Positions 29,718-37,082 are shown, counted from the first letter of the stretch. The stretch is 47,385 bases of DNA from a virus (IMGVR_UViG_3300005600_000009:1-47385); one strand, 5' to 3'. Notes: generated by a model not told the origin, from the letters alone. Program-made: numbers and translations.

Positions 29718-30473
29718 TCAATCCCTTAGATATTTGTTCTCGATAACCTTAATGAAGTTGGTTTTCTTCACCAGGAAATCAAAGTCAGCCGCCCACTCTG
29801 TCACATCGCCGGTAAGGAATGGCTGGTTAGCGGCCCGCTTAAAGTATCGCGCCCAAAAGTCCAGGCTGTTGCACTTCATGCTAATTACGTCGTTGGCTGT
29901 TGGTATGTTCACAGACTCAGACCACCGCGATTTCATAGCCCGCTTTCGGGTGTCGTTTATGTTGACCACCTTTGGCAGCATCGGCAAATGCTCATGGTAG
30001 AGATCGACGATTTCCTGAAATGGCACGCCCTCCCCCTTGGGGGATATAGGGGGTTTATTCTCTTCTCTTCTCTTCTCTTCTCTAGGTAACGGAGAAGTAA
30101 CGCTGACACCGTTACTATTATCGTTACTTTTTCCCCTGTGCTTTTGCTGTCTTTTTGCTGTAAGTGACCGTTCCTTGGCGGTTTTCCCGTTATGGCGGTC
30201 AAAGTTTTGCAATTGAACCTGTGTGCCCTCTTCAACCATCCAACTGCAAGAAATCATCGCATCACAAAAACCAGTAACGCCAACTCGCCTATCTAGTAAC
30301 ATTTTAGTAACGCTCGGAGCGTTACCTTTTTCGCTCTGCTCATCGAACCAAGCCCAAACCCTAAGCAGTTTGCCGACAACCGCATCAGGATCAATGCCTA
30401 GCTGTTCAGCCATAGCCCAAACTTCCGGCTTGTCAGAAGTCGATTTCTCAAACTTCAGCCAGTCGCCAGCCAT
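29718..30473 (-). CDS. Phage replication initiation protein (O-like)
   Basis: A 251-residue protein. The N-terminal 85 residues (MAGDWLKFEKSTSDKPEVWA, then GKLLRVWAWFDEQ) are a winged-helix-type domain of phage replication organisers. A basic linker (SLTAKRQQKHRGKSNDN) and a repeat-encoded PREEKRREEN follow, then a C-terminal helical domain likely binding DnaB. The gene lies directly before dnaB and carries GTAACG iterons, as lambda O carries its origin. It would bind those repeats and load the helicase. Confidence 0.75.
   Translation of the reverse strand: MAGDWLKFEKSTSDKPEVWAMAEQLGIDPDAVVGKLLRVWAWFDEQSEKGNAPSVTKMLLDRRVGVTGFCDAMISCSWMVEEGTQVQLQNFDRHNGKTAKERSLTAKRQQKHRGKSNDNSNGVSVTSPLPREEKRREENKPPISPKGEGVPFQEIVDLYHEHLPMLPKVVNINDTRKRAMKSRWSESVNIPTANDVISMKCNSLDFWARYFKRAANQPFLTGDVTEWAADFDFLVKKTNFIKVIENKYLRD
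30065..30084. repeat. TTCTC pentanucleotide tandem repeat
   Basis: About five units of TTCTC on the plus strand form a pure pyrimidine tract (purine on the coding strand, encoding KRREE-type residues). Just to the left (30030-30057) lie CCCCC-TT-GGGGG and another G-run. It directly abuts the first GTAACG iteron and may be part of the origin, for example the unwinding or strand-asymmetric element. Confidence 0.75.
30086..30325. other. Candidate iteron origin of replication inside the O-like gene
   Basis: Seven exact GTAACG hexamers in either orientation (30086, 30097, 30110, 30122, 30274, 30307, 30320) plus one GTAACA (30296). Spacings are near 11-13 or 22 bp, i.e. one or two helical turns, in two clusters of four. 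The hexamers fall in more than one coding phase, so the protein sequence does not explain them. By analogy with lambda, the O-like protein would bind here. Confidence 0.65.
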
Positions 30474-30676
30474 TACTTCTCTCCAAGCGCTACAAATTCA
30501 GATACCGACATGCCGAAAATGTCAGCAATCGCCTCTATTGTCTTGCCGCCTGGAACCGTTGTTCCGTTGGCCATGCGATTTACATAAGCCCTAGACACGC
30601 CCATCTGATCCGCCAGCCACGTTTGCCGCTGATTGATTTCTGCCAATGCAAGCCGAATTGATTTACCAATATCCAT
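30473..30676 (-). CDS. Cro-like HTH transcription regulator
   Basis: A 67-residue HTH_3 protein: QTWLADQMGVSRAYVNRMAN is the helix-turn-helix, followed by IEAIADIFGMSVSEFVAL. It is the first gene of the leftward operon and sits next to the divergent control region, so it probably binds the dyad at 30701-30719. Small size and lack of a C-terminal oligomerisation or cleavage domain favour a Cro-type function over a CI-type repressor. Confidence 0.85.
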   Translation of the reverse strand: MDIGKSIRLALAEINQRQTWLADQMGVSRAYVNRMANGTTVPGGKTIEAIADIFGMSVSEFVALGEK

Positions 30677-30697
30677 TAACTTAATCCTCTATCGTTG

Positions 30698-30726
30698 TTG
30701 ACACTATATTGGCAAGTGTATACTAT
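30698..30726 (+). promoter_or_regulatory. Rightward early promoter with internal operator dyad
   Basis: TTGACA (30698-30703), 17-base spacer, TACTAT (30721-30726). Within the spacer and overlapping both elements lies ACACTATATTGGCAAGTGT (30701-30719), an ACACT/AGTGT dyad. Bound regulator would block polymerase. A leftward -10-like TATAGT overlaps at 30703-30708, without a good -35. Confidence 0.75.
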
Positions 30727-30764
30727 TGGGGTTACTTAATGCAACAAAGGAAAGGAGAAACATT

Positions 30765-31082
30765 ATGAGCGATTGCAAGTGGACTGATGGACCTTGGCGC
30801 GTTGGCGTATATGGTCCAAATGGGTGCTATACAGTTGGCACGTTTCGCGGAATGATGACGGCCATGATTGCGCACTCTGTGAACTACGAAGATCAGCGGG
30901 AAGAGGCTACCGGAAACGCCCACCTAATAGCCTCAGCACCAGATCTTTACGAAGCTTTGGTGGCGCTGCGCCATGAAATGATTGAGTCAGGAAACTATTA
31001 TGCTTATGACTTTGATTGGCCCTTGGTGAAGCACAAAGTTGAGACCGCTTTAGCTAAAGCAAGGGGTGAATCATATGAATAA
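30765..31082 (+). CDS. Small early protein (TDGPW/APDLYEAL family)
   Basis: A 105-residue protein (MSDCKWTDGPWRVGVYGPNG...) with the widespread phage phrase GNAHLIASAPDLYEALVALR. Start set by AAAGGAGAAAC upstream. It is the first gene under the rightward promoter. Related to the next gene in its TP-W start and helical end. Function unknown although the family is common. Confidence 0.75.
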   Translation: MSDCKWTDGPWRVGVYGPNGCYTVGTFRGMMTAMIAHSVNYEDQREEATGNAHLIASAPDLYEALVALRHEMIESGNYYAYDFDWPLVKHKVETALAKARGESYE

Positions 31083-31377
31083 ACACACGCCGACGCCATG
31101 GGAAGTGGTTGACCACAAATGGCCAGGTTGCGGTACAAGGTTTCATGTGTTTGGAGCTACTACGTCAGAGCCGTACACAGTTGCAGATATGATCGACGGA
31201 GGACCAGAGGGAATGGATGAGGCAAACGCTCATTTTATTGTAAAAGCCTGCAATCACTACGCAGAGCTTGAAGAGGCCCTAGCTGACGCCATAGAGGCAC
31301 TTGAGGTTGCTGGCGAATGGCTTGCCGCCAAGACATCACAGGAAATATTAGACCGTGTTCGCAATGACACCCCGTGA
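31075..31377 (+). CDS. Small early protein, relative of the preceding gene
   Basis: A 100-residue protein starting MNKHTPTPWEVV with ANAHFIVKACNHYAELEEAL in the second half, parallel in layout to 30765-31082. ATG preceded by AAGGGGTG; overlaps the previous gene by eight bases. Function unknown. Confidence 0.7.
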   Translation: MNKHTPTPWEVVDHKWPGCGTRFHVFGATTSEPYTVADMIDGGPEGMDEANAHFIVKACNHYAELEEALADAIEALEVAGEWLAAKTSQEILDRVRNDTP

Positions 31378-31492
31378 ACGAGAACTCATACTCCTAGCCC
31401 TAAAGGAGCTATACCACGCCAGCTATTCGGTAGAGCGTAGGGAGGAGTGTGAGGAACTGATGAGGAGGATTGATCATGGAAAGCTGGACTGA
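31364..31492 (+). CDS. 42-residue early protein
   Basis: A 42-codon frame (MTPRERELILLALKELYHAS...), one amphipathic helix pair rich in Glu and Arg, ending DHGKLD. It overlaps the previous stop and the following start. No ribosome site beyond coupling. No family recognised. Confidence 0.55.
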   Translation: MTPRERELILLALKELYHASYSVERREECEELMRRIDHGKLD

Positions 31493-31661
31493 AACAGAAA
31501 ATAATTTGCCGCCTGAAGGCTTGGTTGTAAAGACAAAGATTCATGACGGCCAAGGACGCAGAAACGAGCAAAGACTTTGCAGAAGTGGGAGCTTGTGGTG
31601 GTTTGAAGATGGCAGTATGTACGTCTACTACATTCCGACACACTGGACTTATGCTCAATAG
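31476..31661 (+). CDS. DUF551-related small protein
   Basis: A 61-residue protein with ESWTETENNLPPEGLVVKTK, LWWFEDGSMYVYY and a terminal PTHW, a variant of the DUF551 pattern seen at 23805-24020. AGGAGG lies seven bases before the ATG. Function unknown. Confidence 0.65.
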   Translation: MESWTETENNLPPEGLVVKTKIHDGQGRRNEQRLCRSGSLWWFEDGSMYVYYIPTHWTYAQ

Positions 31662-31720
31662 TGAATGACGTAACCCGCTACTACACAGAGTTAGCAAGAC
31701 TAAACAAACAGGAGAAAGAG

Positions 31721-32383
31721 ATGAGCGAATTGACAGAAAAGCAACTGGAAGCGCTGAAGAAGTTGCGCGAACCATTCCCGTCAAATCAGATTAGCTGGCT
31801 TCCTAAGCCCACGCGGGCACAGACTGAGGAAGTAAAGCGGGACTTCAAGAAAGGCGTTCGTTGTGACAAGTGCGGAGCCTGGCACCACCCGCAAGTTGTT
31901 CACCTTGAGTACGTTGGACACGCGGCCCTGACTGATCGGTTTCTTGACGTTGACCCAATGTGGAGTTGGGAGCCGTTTGCAACTGACGAGTCAGGATTGC
32001 CAGCGATTGACCGCGATGGCGGGTTGTGGATTAAGCTCACTGTTTGCGGTATGACCCGTATCGGCTACGGTGACGCGCCCGGCAAGATGGGCGGTGATGC
32101 CATGAAAGAGCGCATTGGTGACGCCTTGCGTAACGCTGGCATCCGTTTTGGTGCAGCCCTTGACCTGTGGCACAAAGGCGACCTTCATGCGCATGAGAAC
32201 GGCAATGCAGCGCCGGAGCCGGAAGCCAAAGAGCCGGAAGCGCCAAAGGAAGAAATCTCAGATGATCGGCTTGCTAAAGCTATTGAGCGGATTAACGCCG
32301 GAGAGTTTACGCTTGCCAAGCTGCACGCAAAATTCCAGCTTACCGATGAGCAGATGAAGACTCTGGAGGAGGGCGTAAAATGA
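31721..32383 (+). CDS. Rad52-superfamily-like annealing protein
   Basis: A 220-residue protein. Residues 1-45 are a helical lead (EPFPSNQISWLPKPT). A zinc-like CDKCGAWHHP lies at about 48-57. The core has VGHAALTDRFLDVDPMWSWE, LWIKLTVCGMTRIGYGDA and GDALRNAGIRFGAALDLW, the Sak/Erf-type signature of phage single-strand annealing recombinases. The C-terminal tail is acidic with a small helical domain. It sits before an exonuclease and an SSB, a Red-like set. Start at ATG behind AGGAG; a GTG at 31661 is possible. Confidence 0.75.
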   Translation: MSELTEKQLEALKKLREPFPSNQISWLPKPTRAQTEEVKRDFKKGVRCDKCGAWHHPQVVHLEYVGHAALTDRFLDVDPMWSWEPFATDESGLPAIDRDGGLWIKLTVCGMTRIGYGDAPGKMGGDAMKERIGDALRNAGIRFGAALDLWHKGDLHAHENGNAAPEPEAKEPEAPKEEISDDRLAKAIERINAGEFTLAKLHAKFQLTDEQMKTLEEGVK

Positions 32384-33033
32384 TCAGGTGTAGCTCTATC
32401 AGTAAGATCATGACCAAGCCCCGCGCCAAAAGCGAGGATTGGTCAGAGACGGCAAAAGCGGCCATGCTGGAGATTGCAAGGGAGCGCCTTTTTAACGTGC
32501 GCAAAAGCCTTGATGATGTAAAGTGCATTGAAAAAGGCCGCATGTGCGAAGATGAAGGCGTCCAGCTTTACAACGATGTATTCATGTATGACCTGAAGAA
32601 AATCGAGGCCAGCGAGCGCCGACACAACGGGATAATTACCGGAGAGCCTGACCTGATCGCCACTGGATCTCAGAAGGGCGTAGATATCAAGGTTGCTTGG
32701 TCGCTACTAACCTTTCCACTTACGGAAAGCCAAGCCGGAAAGAAGGACTACGAATGGCAGGCACGCGGCTACATGTGCCTGTTTGATTTACCTGAATGGG
32801 AGATTGCCTATTGTGCGATAAACACCCCTGAAGAACTACTTAAGCCTTGGGATGATATGGCGCATCATTACATCGATGAGTCCATACCGATGCACCACCG
32901 CATTACTGTGGCCAGCTTTAAGCGTGATCTTGAGATAGAGCGCGAAATGCTGGAGAAGTGCGACAAGGCAAACAAGTGGATTGATGAGGCCGTAAAGGCT
33001 TTTGCGGAAGAGCACGATAACTATTTAGTGTGA
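32380..33033 (+). CDS. YqaJ-like exonuclease (PD-(D/E)XK)
   Basis: A 217-residue nuclease. Catalytic pattern: Glu in EDEGVQLYND (about 57-59), GEPDLIA with Asp91, VDIKVAW with Asp102 and Lys104, and Gln127 in YEWQARGYM, as in lambda Exo/YqaJ enzymes that degrade 5' ends of double-stranded DNA. Partner of the annealing protein just upstream, whose gene it overlaps (ATGA). Confidence 0.85.
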   Translation: MIRCSSISKIMTKPRAKSEDWSETAKAAMLEIARERLFNVRKSLDDVKCIEKGRMCEDEGVQLYNDVFMYDLKKIEASERRHNGIITGEPDLIATGSQKGVDIKVAWSLLTFPLTESQAGKKDYEWQARGYMCLFDLPEWEIAYCAINTPEELLKPWDDMAHHYIDESIPMHHRITVASFKRDLEIEREMLEKCDKANKWIDEAVKAFAEEHDNYLV

Positions 33034-33042
33034 GGAAATAAC

Positions 33043-33348
33043 ATGGCTACTTATGGCGTAAATCTGAAAATCGACGTAAGCAAAATCGACAAAAGCAAGC
33101 TGTTTAAAGGCGAGAAGGGAAACTATCTTGATCTGACCGCGTTTATCAACGTGGACAAGCAAGGCCAGTACGGTGACAACGGAATGGTTACGCAGAACTG
33201 GAAGGATCAGCAGAAAGGCGAAGGCCCGATTCTAGGCAATGCTAAGGTGTTCTGGCGGGATGATGGGGGGCAGGCGCAACCTGCACAGCAGCAACAACAG
33301 AGCCAGCCAGAACCTGATGACGATATGTCGGACTCAATTCCGTTCTAA
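33043..33348 (+). CDS. Single-stranded DNA-binding protein
   Basis: A 101-residue compact OB-type protein. Beta-rich first 75 residues (GVNLKIDVSKIDKSKLFKG, then LDLTAFINVDKQGQYGDNG), a glutamine-rich linker and an acidic tip ending DDDMSDSIPF, the SSB C-terminal motif that recruits partners. It completes the annealase-exonuclease-SSB module. Confidence 0.85.
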   Translation: MATYGVNLKIDVSKIDKSKLFKGEKGNYLDLTAFINVDKQGQYGDNGMVTQNWKDQQKGEGPILGNAKVFWRDDGGQAQPAQQQQQSQPEPDDDMSDSIPF

Positions 33349-33370
33349 TTCAGAAATTTACATTTATGTC

Positions 33371-33397
33371 AGCGGCTTCTAAAGAGGCCGCTTTTAA
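33371..33397 (+). terminator. Terminator after the recombination module
   Basis: AGCGGCTTCT pairs with AGAGGCCGCT through a two-base loop, followed by TTTAATT. It lies 22 bases after the SSB stop. Genes beyond it need readthrough or a promoter in 33400-33460, where I see only weak candidates. Confidence 0.75.
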
Positions 33398-33472
33398 TTC
33401 CAAAACAATATTTCCCCTCCCACCGCCTAGCGTTTAGGCTTTGGTGTGTGGATAACGAGAGGAGAGGATGAG

Positions 33473-33799
33473 ATGGATGACCTTGAGTATTGGGAAGAGA
33501 TGGTTGGCGAAAGTTTTTGTGAAAACGATGTTGAATATGATTCAGATAAGGTAAAGCTTGTGGCAAAGGACATGAGCGCTGCGCACGAGCATTATGGGCA
33601 GGCATTTTACCAGCCGCCAGTTAGTGAGCATCCTGTATTTGCTGAACTGGAGTCACTAAAAAACGAACTTGAGAAAGAGAAGTCAAAGGCAACATGCAGG
33701 GTGTGCTCTGGAACAGGTCAAACTAGAGACGCCGTTGGAAGCTCTCATGTCGCTATTAGTGATTGCTGGAAGTGCGGCGGTCAAGGTAGGCACGTATGA
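33473..33799 (+). CDS. Early protein with DnaJ-type zinc repeats
   Basis: A 108-residue protein: acidic N-terminal region, a helix (ELESLKNELEKEKSKAT), then CRVCSGTGQ and CWKCGGQGR, two CxxCxGxG repeats that would bind one zinc as in DnaJ. Start fixed by GGAGAGG upstream. Function unknown; perhaps a host-protein contact domain. Confidence 0.7.
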   Translation: MDDLEYWEEMVGESFCENDVEYDSDKVKLVAKDMSAAHEHYGQAFYQPPVSEHPVFAELESLKNELEKEKSKATCRVCSGTGQTRDAVGSSHVAISDCWKCGGQGRHV

Positions 33800-33975
33800 C
33801 AACTAAACACCACCGCCAAACCGCCGCAGAGCTAGGCATCTGGGACAGCAAAGCAGAGGCTAGGTTTCTAGAGATTATGCAGCAGCACGACACGGATATT
33901 GAACTGGAACGCGCTCGGGTTAGTGAGCGTGAGTGGGCTTTGGAGCATCAACTGATGATGGAGAGGATGAAATGA
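33796..33975 (+). CDS. 59-residue helical early protein
   Basis: A 59-codon frame, coupled at both ends by ATGA overlaps. Charged helical sequence (FLEIMQQHDTDIELERARVS) typical of a coiled coil. No family recognised. Confidence 0.62.
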   Translation: MTTKHHRQTAAELGIWDSKAEARFLEIMQQHDTDIELERARVSEREWALEHQLMMERMK

Positions 33976-34655
33976 AAATTGATTGGACGGAAGCCCCAAA
34001 AGGCACCACGCACAAGCATAAAACACAAAACGACAAGGGCGGGATATGGGAGCGGTGGGTTAACAACGAAGTCTATCATTGGATTGGTGGCGATTGGAGG
34101 TTTTACAAGCCCCAAAACTATTGTGCTGACTGGGAGCGCGTAAAGCGTCCGCAGTGCATTGACGACGCCACCCCCGCCGAATGGGACGCCGCCAGCCGTG
34201 CAGCGCGTGACCTAAAATGGCTTGCAGAGAACGTGAAAGAGTGGGCAGAGGGGGCGACAGGTATTCGCAGAGACAGGCAAGAAGGCTGGTATGCATTTGT
34301 GTACGGCGACTGCAATTCTGATGATCGTGAGTGGTTCACTAAGGCCGAATGGCTTAACGCTATAGGCGATTCAGAATACCTCAAAATCGCGCAGGAGCGC
34401 ATGAACGATGAATCCGTGCCGGTAACGGTTAAGCAACTCCGCTACCTCGACAACGATGGCCGCGACTGGATAGATGAATGTGCAGCGACCATGACGGTTG
34501 ACGAGTTTCGAGGAGCTATGAAGTTTACGATTGGCAAGTATGTTCGCCGTGCTGGCAAGAAAGACGCCATTGAGTCAGAGATCCGCAAGATTGAGGATTA
34601 CGCTAGGCGGTGGGCTGAGTATGAGCGGGATATTGAGTTGGAGGAAAGGAAATGA
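33972..34655 (+). CDS. DUF3310-like early protein with APKGTTH module
   Basis: A 227-residue protein. Residues 1-60 carry IDWTEAPKGTTHKH and WRFYKPQNYCADWERVKRP, a module shared with 23245-23808. The C-terminal 65 residues (DWIDECAATMTVDEFRGAMK, then KYVRRAGKKD and YARRWAEYE) match the DUF3310 (SaV-like) pattern, often found with phage nucleotide metabolism genes. It is coupled to the genes on both sides. Function unknown. Confidence 0.65.
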   Translation: MKIDWTEAPKGTTHKHKTQNDKGGIWERWVNNEVYHWIGGDWRFYKPQNYCADWERVKRPQCIDDATPAEWDAASRAARDLKWLAENVKEWAEGATGIRRDRQEGWYAFVYGDCNSDDREWFTKAEWLNAIGDSEYLKIAQERMNDESVPVTVKQLRYLDNDGRDWIDECAATMTVDEFRGAMKFTIGKYVRRAGKKDAIESEIRKIEDYARRWAEYERDIELEERK

Positions 34656-34831
34656 AAAACACAAAGACAGCAGAAAAAATTAAGAACCACATCAAACAGT
34701 ACATTCAATACTATCAGGAGTGCAAAGCCTGCAACCCGCCCGAGTTGGTTTTGAGTGACTATCAAATTCGGCACCTTGATCCGCGTCCAAATGAAATGAT
34801 CTTTGGGTTCACATGGAGGCGTTACCCGTGA
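34652..34831 (+). CDS. 59-residue early protein, unknown
   Basis: A 59-codon frame (MKNTKTAEKIKNHIKQYIQY...) with a basic helical first half, CKAC in the middle, and an aromatic C-terminus (EMIFGFTWRRYP). ATG overlaps the previous TGA; its end overlaps the clamp gene, to which it supplies the ribosome site GGAGG. Confidence 0.62.
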   Translation: MKNTKTAEKIKNHIKQYIQYYQECKACNPPELVLSDYQIRHLDPRPNEMIFGFTWRRYP

Positions 34832-35811
34832 AAGTTTTTGTAAACGCAAGAGACCTTGCAGCCGTTATGAAGTCAGCTTGTAAAATTGCCAAGCCAAAAG
34901 CCATGAATCCGGTTATGTCTCATGTTGCTGTTAGCTTTGATGATGGCCTATTAACCATCACGGCTAATGACGGAAAGCGCACATACTCTGAATGGCTCAA
35001 GGCCGATGGAGATGCTGGTCGTTGCACCATCGAGGCTGACAAGCTGATGCGAGCCTGCATGGCCATTGGTGACAATGAAGCTACATTGCAGCCAGAAAGC
35101 ATCAGTGGCGGGAAAAGCAAGTTGCAACTATCGAGCGGGCATTATTCGGAATTTCCGCAGCCAGACTATGAGTCTGGAACTGATGTTGCGGTGACTGCTG
35201 AGCGCTTATGCGAAGTAGCTAAAGAGTTGACATACGCAACTCCAGGCAATCACTGGCGCACGATGATCAACGGCCTTCACCTTGGCGGTGATTGCGCGGC
35301 TGCTACAGATTCGTTTGTGCTGGCTTGGCGGAAAATCGACTATGACGGCAAGGAGATCACAATTCCTGCGGAGAGCGTTCGCCATATGAGCGGACTTTCT
35401 GGCAAAGTATCTGTTTCTGAATCCATGTTGATTATTGAGGGCAGCAGCAGCCGATTTACTACAACGCTGCTAGGCGAGAAGTACCCGGACTGGCCGAAAA
35501 TGATACCTAAATCATTTGATGCAGAGGTAGCCGTAAATGCCGACGAGTTTATTGAGGCAATGAAAACGGTTCAGATCGGCGGCGAAAAAGCCAAGTTTGA
35601 TTTCGGTGACGGCCAGGTGTTGATATCAAACTCAGGAGCAAGCGTTACTTGTGATTGCGCCAGTGATGCGGAGTTTTCTAACGGATTCCATCTTCAGTAC
35701 ATGATTGACTCGGTGATAGCCGCTGGCAGAAATGATGTAACTCTAAAGTTAAATTCTGCTGGGCCGTCCATGATCGATGACCAGCAATTGATAATGCCGG
35801 TAAAATTTTAA
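34828..35811 (+). CDS. dnaN: DNA polymerase sliding clamp (DnaN-like)
   Basis: A 327-residue beta clamp; bacterial DnaN is about 366. It shows the three-domain repeat pattern: domain 1 VFVNARDLAAVMKSACKI, domain 2 VTAERLCEVAKELTYAT, domain 3 VNADEFIEAMKTVQIG. The C-terminal DQQLIMPVKF corresponds to the MPxR/K-type end. The GTG at 34828 with GGAGG upstream is chosen over the ATG at 34813. It would tether host Pol III or another polymerase to phage DNA; no polymerase gene is present here. Confidence 0.85.
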   Translation: MKVFVNARDLAAVMKSACKIAKPKAMNPVMSHVAVSFDDGLLTITANDGKRTYSEWLKADGDAGRCTIEADKLMRACMAIGDNEATLQPESISGGKSKLQLSSGHYSEFPQPDYESGTDVAVTAERLCEVAKELTYATPGNHWRTMINGLHLGGDCAAATDSFVLAWRKIDYDGKEITIPAESVRHMSGLSGKVSVSESMLIIEGSSSRFTTTLLGEKYPDWPKMIPKSFDAEVAVNADEFIEAMKTVQIGGEKAKFDFGDGQVLISNSGASVTCDCASDAEFSNGFHLQYMIDSVIAAGRNDVTLKLNSAGPSMIDDQQLIMPVKF

Positions 35812-35820
35812 GGAGTAAGC

Positions 35821-36021
35821 ATGGCAGACGAAATCGACAAGGCAAACGAACTGGCAGAGATGCACCTGAAGGCCGCACTCAAGAACGCACAGAACGTCAC
35901 AGGCAATGAGAGCCTTACTGGATGGTGTAAGAATAACTGTGGAATGCCAACGCACGGAGCCTACTGCTCAAAAGAGTGTAGACGTGATCATGAGCTGCTA
36001 ATGAGAAATGGGAGGGCGTGA
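35821..36021 (+). CDS. DksA/TraR-type zinc-finger protein
   Basis: A 66-residue protein: helical MADEIDKANELAEMHLKAAL followed by WCKNNCGMPTHGAYCSKECR, a four-cysteine finger. This is the layout of short TraR/DksA-like proteins that bind the secondary channel of RNA polymerase and change promoter response. AAGGAG lies upstream. It may help redirect host transcription. Confidence 0.75.
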   Translation: MADEIDKANELAEMHLKAALKNAQNVTGNESLTGWCKNNCGMPTHGAYCSKECRRDHELLMRNGRA

Positions 36022-36024
36022 GCG

Positions 36025-36264
36025 ATGAATGAAATACACTTAGAGCTGACCATCGGGATTTTGTACTTAGCTGTTGCTATGTGCGTGCTAGCTCGTGGAT
36101 ACCACAGTACAAATTGGTATGTGTCAAGTCAGCGGGGCGAAGAGCTAAAAGATATATTTGCATGTTACACGGTTGCAATTGCTTGGCCGTTCTTTGGTGC
36201 GATCAAGTTGATCTTCTGGTCTTTTCGGTATTTGCATAAGTTGATGGTTGAGGCCACAAAATGA
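36025..36264 (+). CDS. Small membrane protein
   Basis: A 79-residue protein with two hydrophobic spans (TIGILYLAVAMCVLA and YTVAIAWPFFGAIKLIFW) around a polar loop. It is probably an inner-membrane protein with both ends cytoplasmic. No family recognised. Confidence 0.6.
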   Translation: MNEIHLELTIGILYLAVAMCVLARGYHSTNWYVSSQRGEELKDIFACYTVAIAWPFFGAIKLIFWSFRYLHKLMVEATK

Positions 36265-36443
36265 CCTACACCCCACCCCCAATGAACCACAACAAAGTCA
36301 GCCCTGAGCATCGGTATGCGTGCATAGACAGGTCGAAGCCGGGGGAGCCTTGGTTGTCGCTGGACGAATCGAACTCATGCGGCCATTCTTATAGGCAAAC
36401 AGACCCACATTGTCAGAATTGTAAGTGGAGGGACGATCCATGA
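36261..36443 (+). CDS. Small cysteine-containing early protein
   Basis: A 60-residue protein (MTYTPPPMNHNKVSPEHRYA...). Cys residues lie in YACIDR, SNSCGHSYR and PHCQNCKW, a possible zinc site. Coupled on both sides by ATGA. No family recognised. Confidence 0.6.
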   Translation: MTYTPPPMNHNKVSPEHRYACIDRSKPGEPWLSLDESNSCGHSYRQTDPHCQNCKWRDDP

Positions 36444-36604
36444 GCCTAGATAAAGCGATCAAGCACGGCAAAGAAAAGCGCAAACGCTACCGAGGCAGCA
36501 AAGCGGTTGATCCAAGCTGCCGAAATCACGGCGGCTGTCCAGCTTGCGAAAGCGCCCGCCAATACAGAACCGAAAAGCGCAAGCCTGCACCGGATGGAGA
36601 ATAG
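36440..36604 (+). CDS. Conserved small basic phage protein
   Basis: A 54-residue basic protein starting MSLDKAIKHGKEKRKRYRGS, with CRNHGGCPACESAR after it. I recognise this pattern from many phage early operons; function unknown. The four-cysteine and histidine cluster may bind zinc. Confidence 0.7.
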   Translation: MSLDKAIKHGKEKRKRYRGSKAVDPSCRNHGGCPACESARQYRTEKRKPAPDGE

Positions 36605-36606
36605 CC

Positions 36607-36825
36607 ATGCACAACCCAGAACAGGAGGCATTAGAACGTCAAGAGCTGCACAATGACGCAAAGAAGGCACAGATCCGCGATGCCCTGAAGCAAGGGCCGG
36701 GATTCGCCAACGCCATCGCAAGCCGAATGGGTGAAAAGTCTGATGGCAAGTTTGTGCAGTTGCTTCATGAGATGGTGGACGATATGGAGATTTCGTTTAA
36801 TTGGCTGCGAGGTTGCAAGCTATGA
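36607..36825 (+). CDS. Small helical early protein
   Basis: A 72-residue protein (MHNPEQEALERQELHNDAKK...) with a winged-helix-like C-terminal half (DALKQGPGFANAIASRMG, then FVQLLHEMVDDMEI). Start set by GGAG seven bases upstream. Possible DNA-binding regulator; low certainty. Confidence 0.6.
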   Translation: MHNPEQEALERQELHNDAKKAQIRDALKQGPGFANAIASRMGEKSDGKFVQLLHEMVDDMEISFNWLRGCKL

Positions 36826-37037
36826 CCCTACAAGACTACGCCAAACAACACGGCATCCAATGGAAAGCCGTTGAGCGCGATCTAACAGAGATCATCAAGT
36901 CACATGACCGAGAGGCAGAGCCGCTATACCGTAACCGCCTGTACGGCCTGAGAGCTGGCAGGCTGAAGGCCAGGGCGCATGAGTTGCGGGCGGTGTTGGA
37001 GTATACGGGGAATGAAGTGCAGGGGTTTAAAGATTGA
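36822..37037 (+). CDS. Small early protein, possible DNA-binding
   Basis: A 71-residue protein starting MTLQDYAKQHGIQWKAVERD, which looks like a short helix-turn-helix entry, followed by a basic helix-rich part (RLYGLRAGRLKARAHELRA). ATG overlaps the previous TGA. Function unknown. Confidence 0.58.
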   Translation: MTLQDYAKQHGIQWKAVERDLTEIIKSHDREAEPLYRNRLYGLRAGRLKARAHELRAVLEYTGNEVQGFKD

Positions 37038-37068
37038 CCTGCTTATAACTATAAAGTCTTTCACAAAT

Positions 37069-37082
37069 GCCCTTTCGAGGGC
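37069..37082. other. TTCG-loop hairpin in an intergenic gap
   Basis: GCCCT-TTCG-AGGGC, a compact hairpin inside the 85-base gap between two early genes. TATATT follows directly on the plus strand. It has no T-run, so it is not an obvious terminator; it may be an RNA processing or stability element. Confidence 0.5.
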
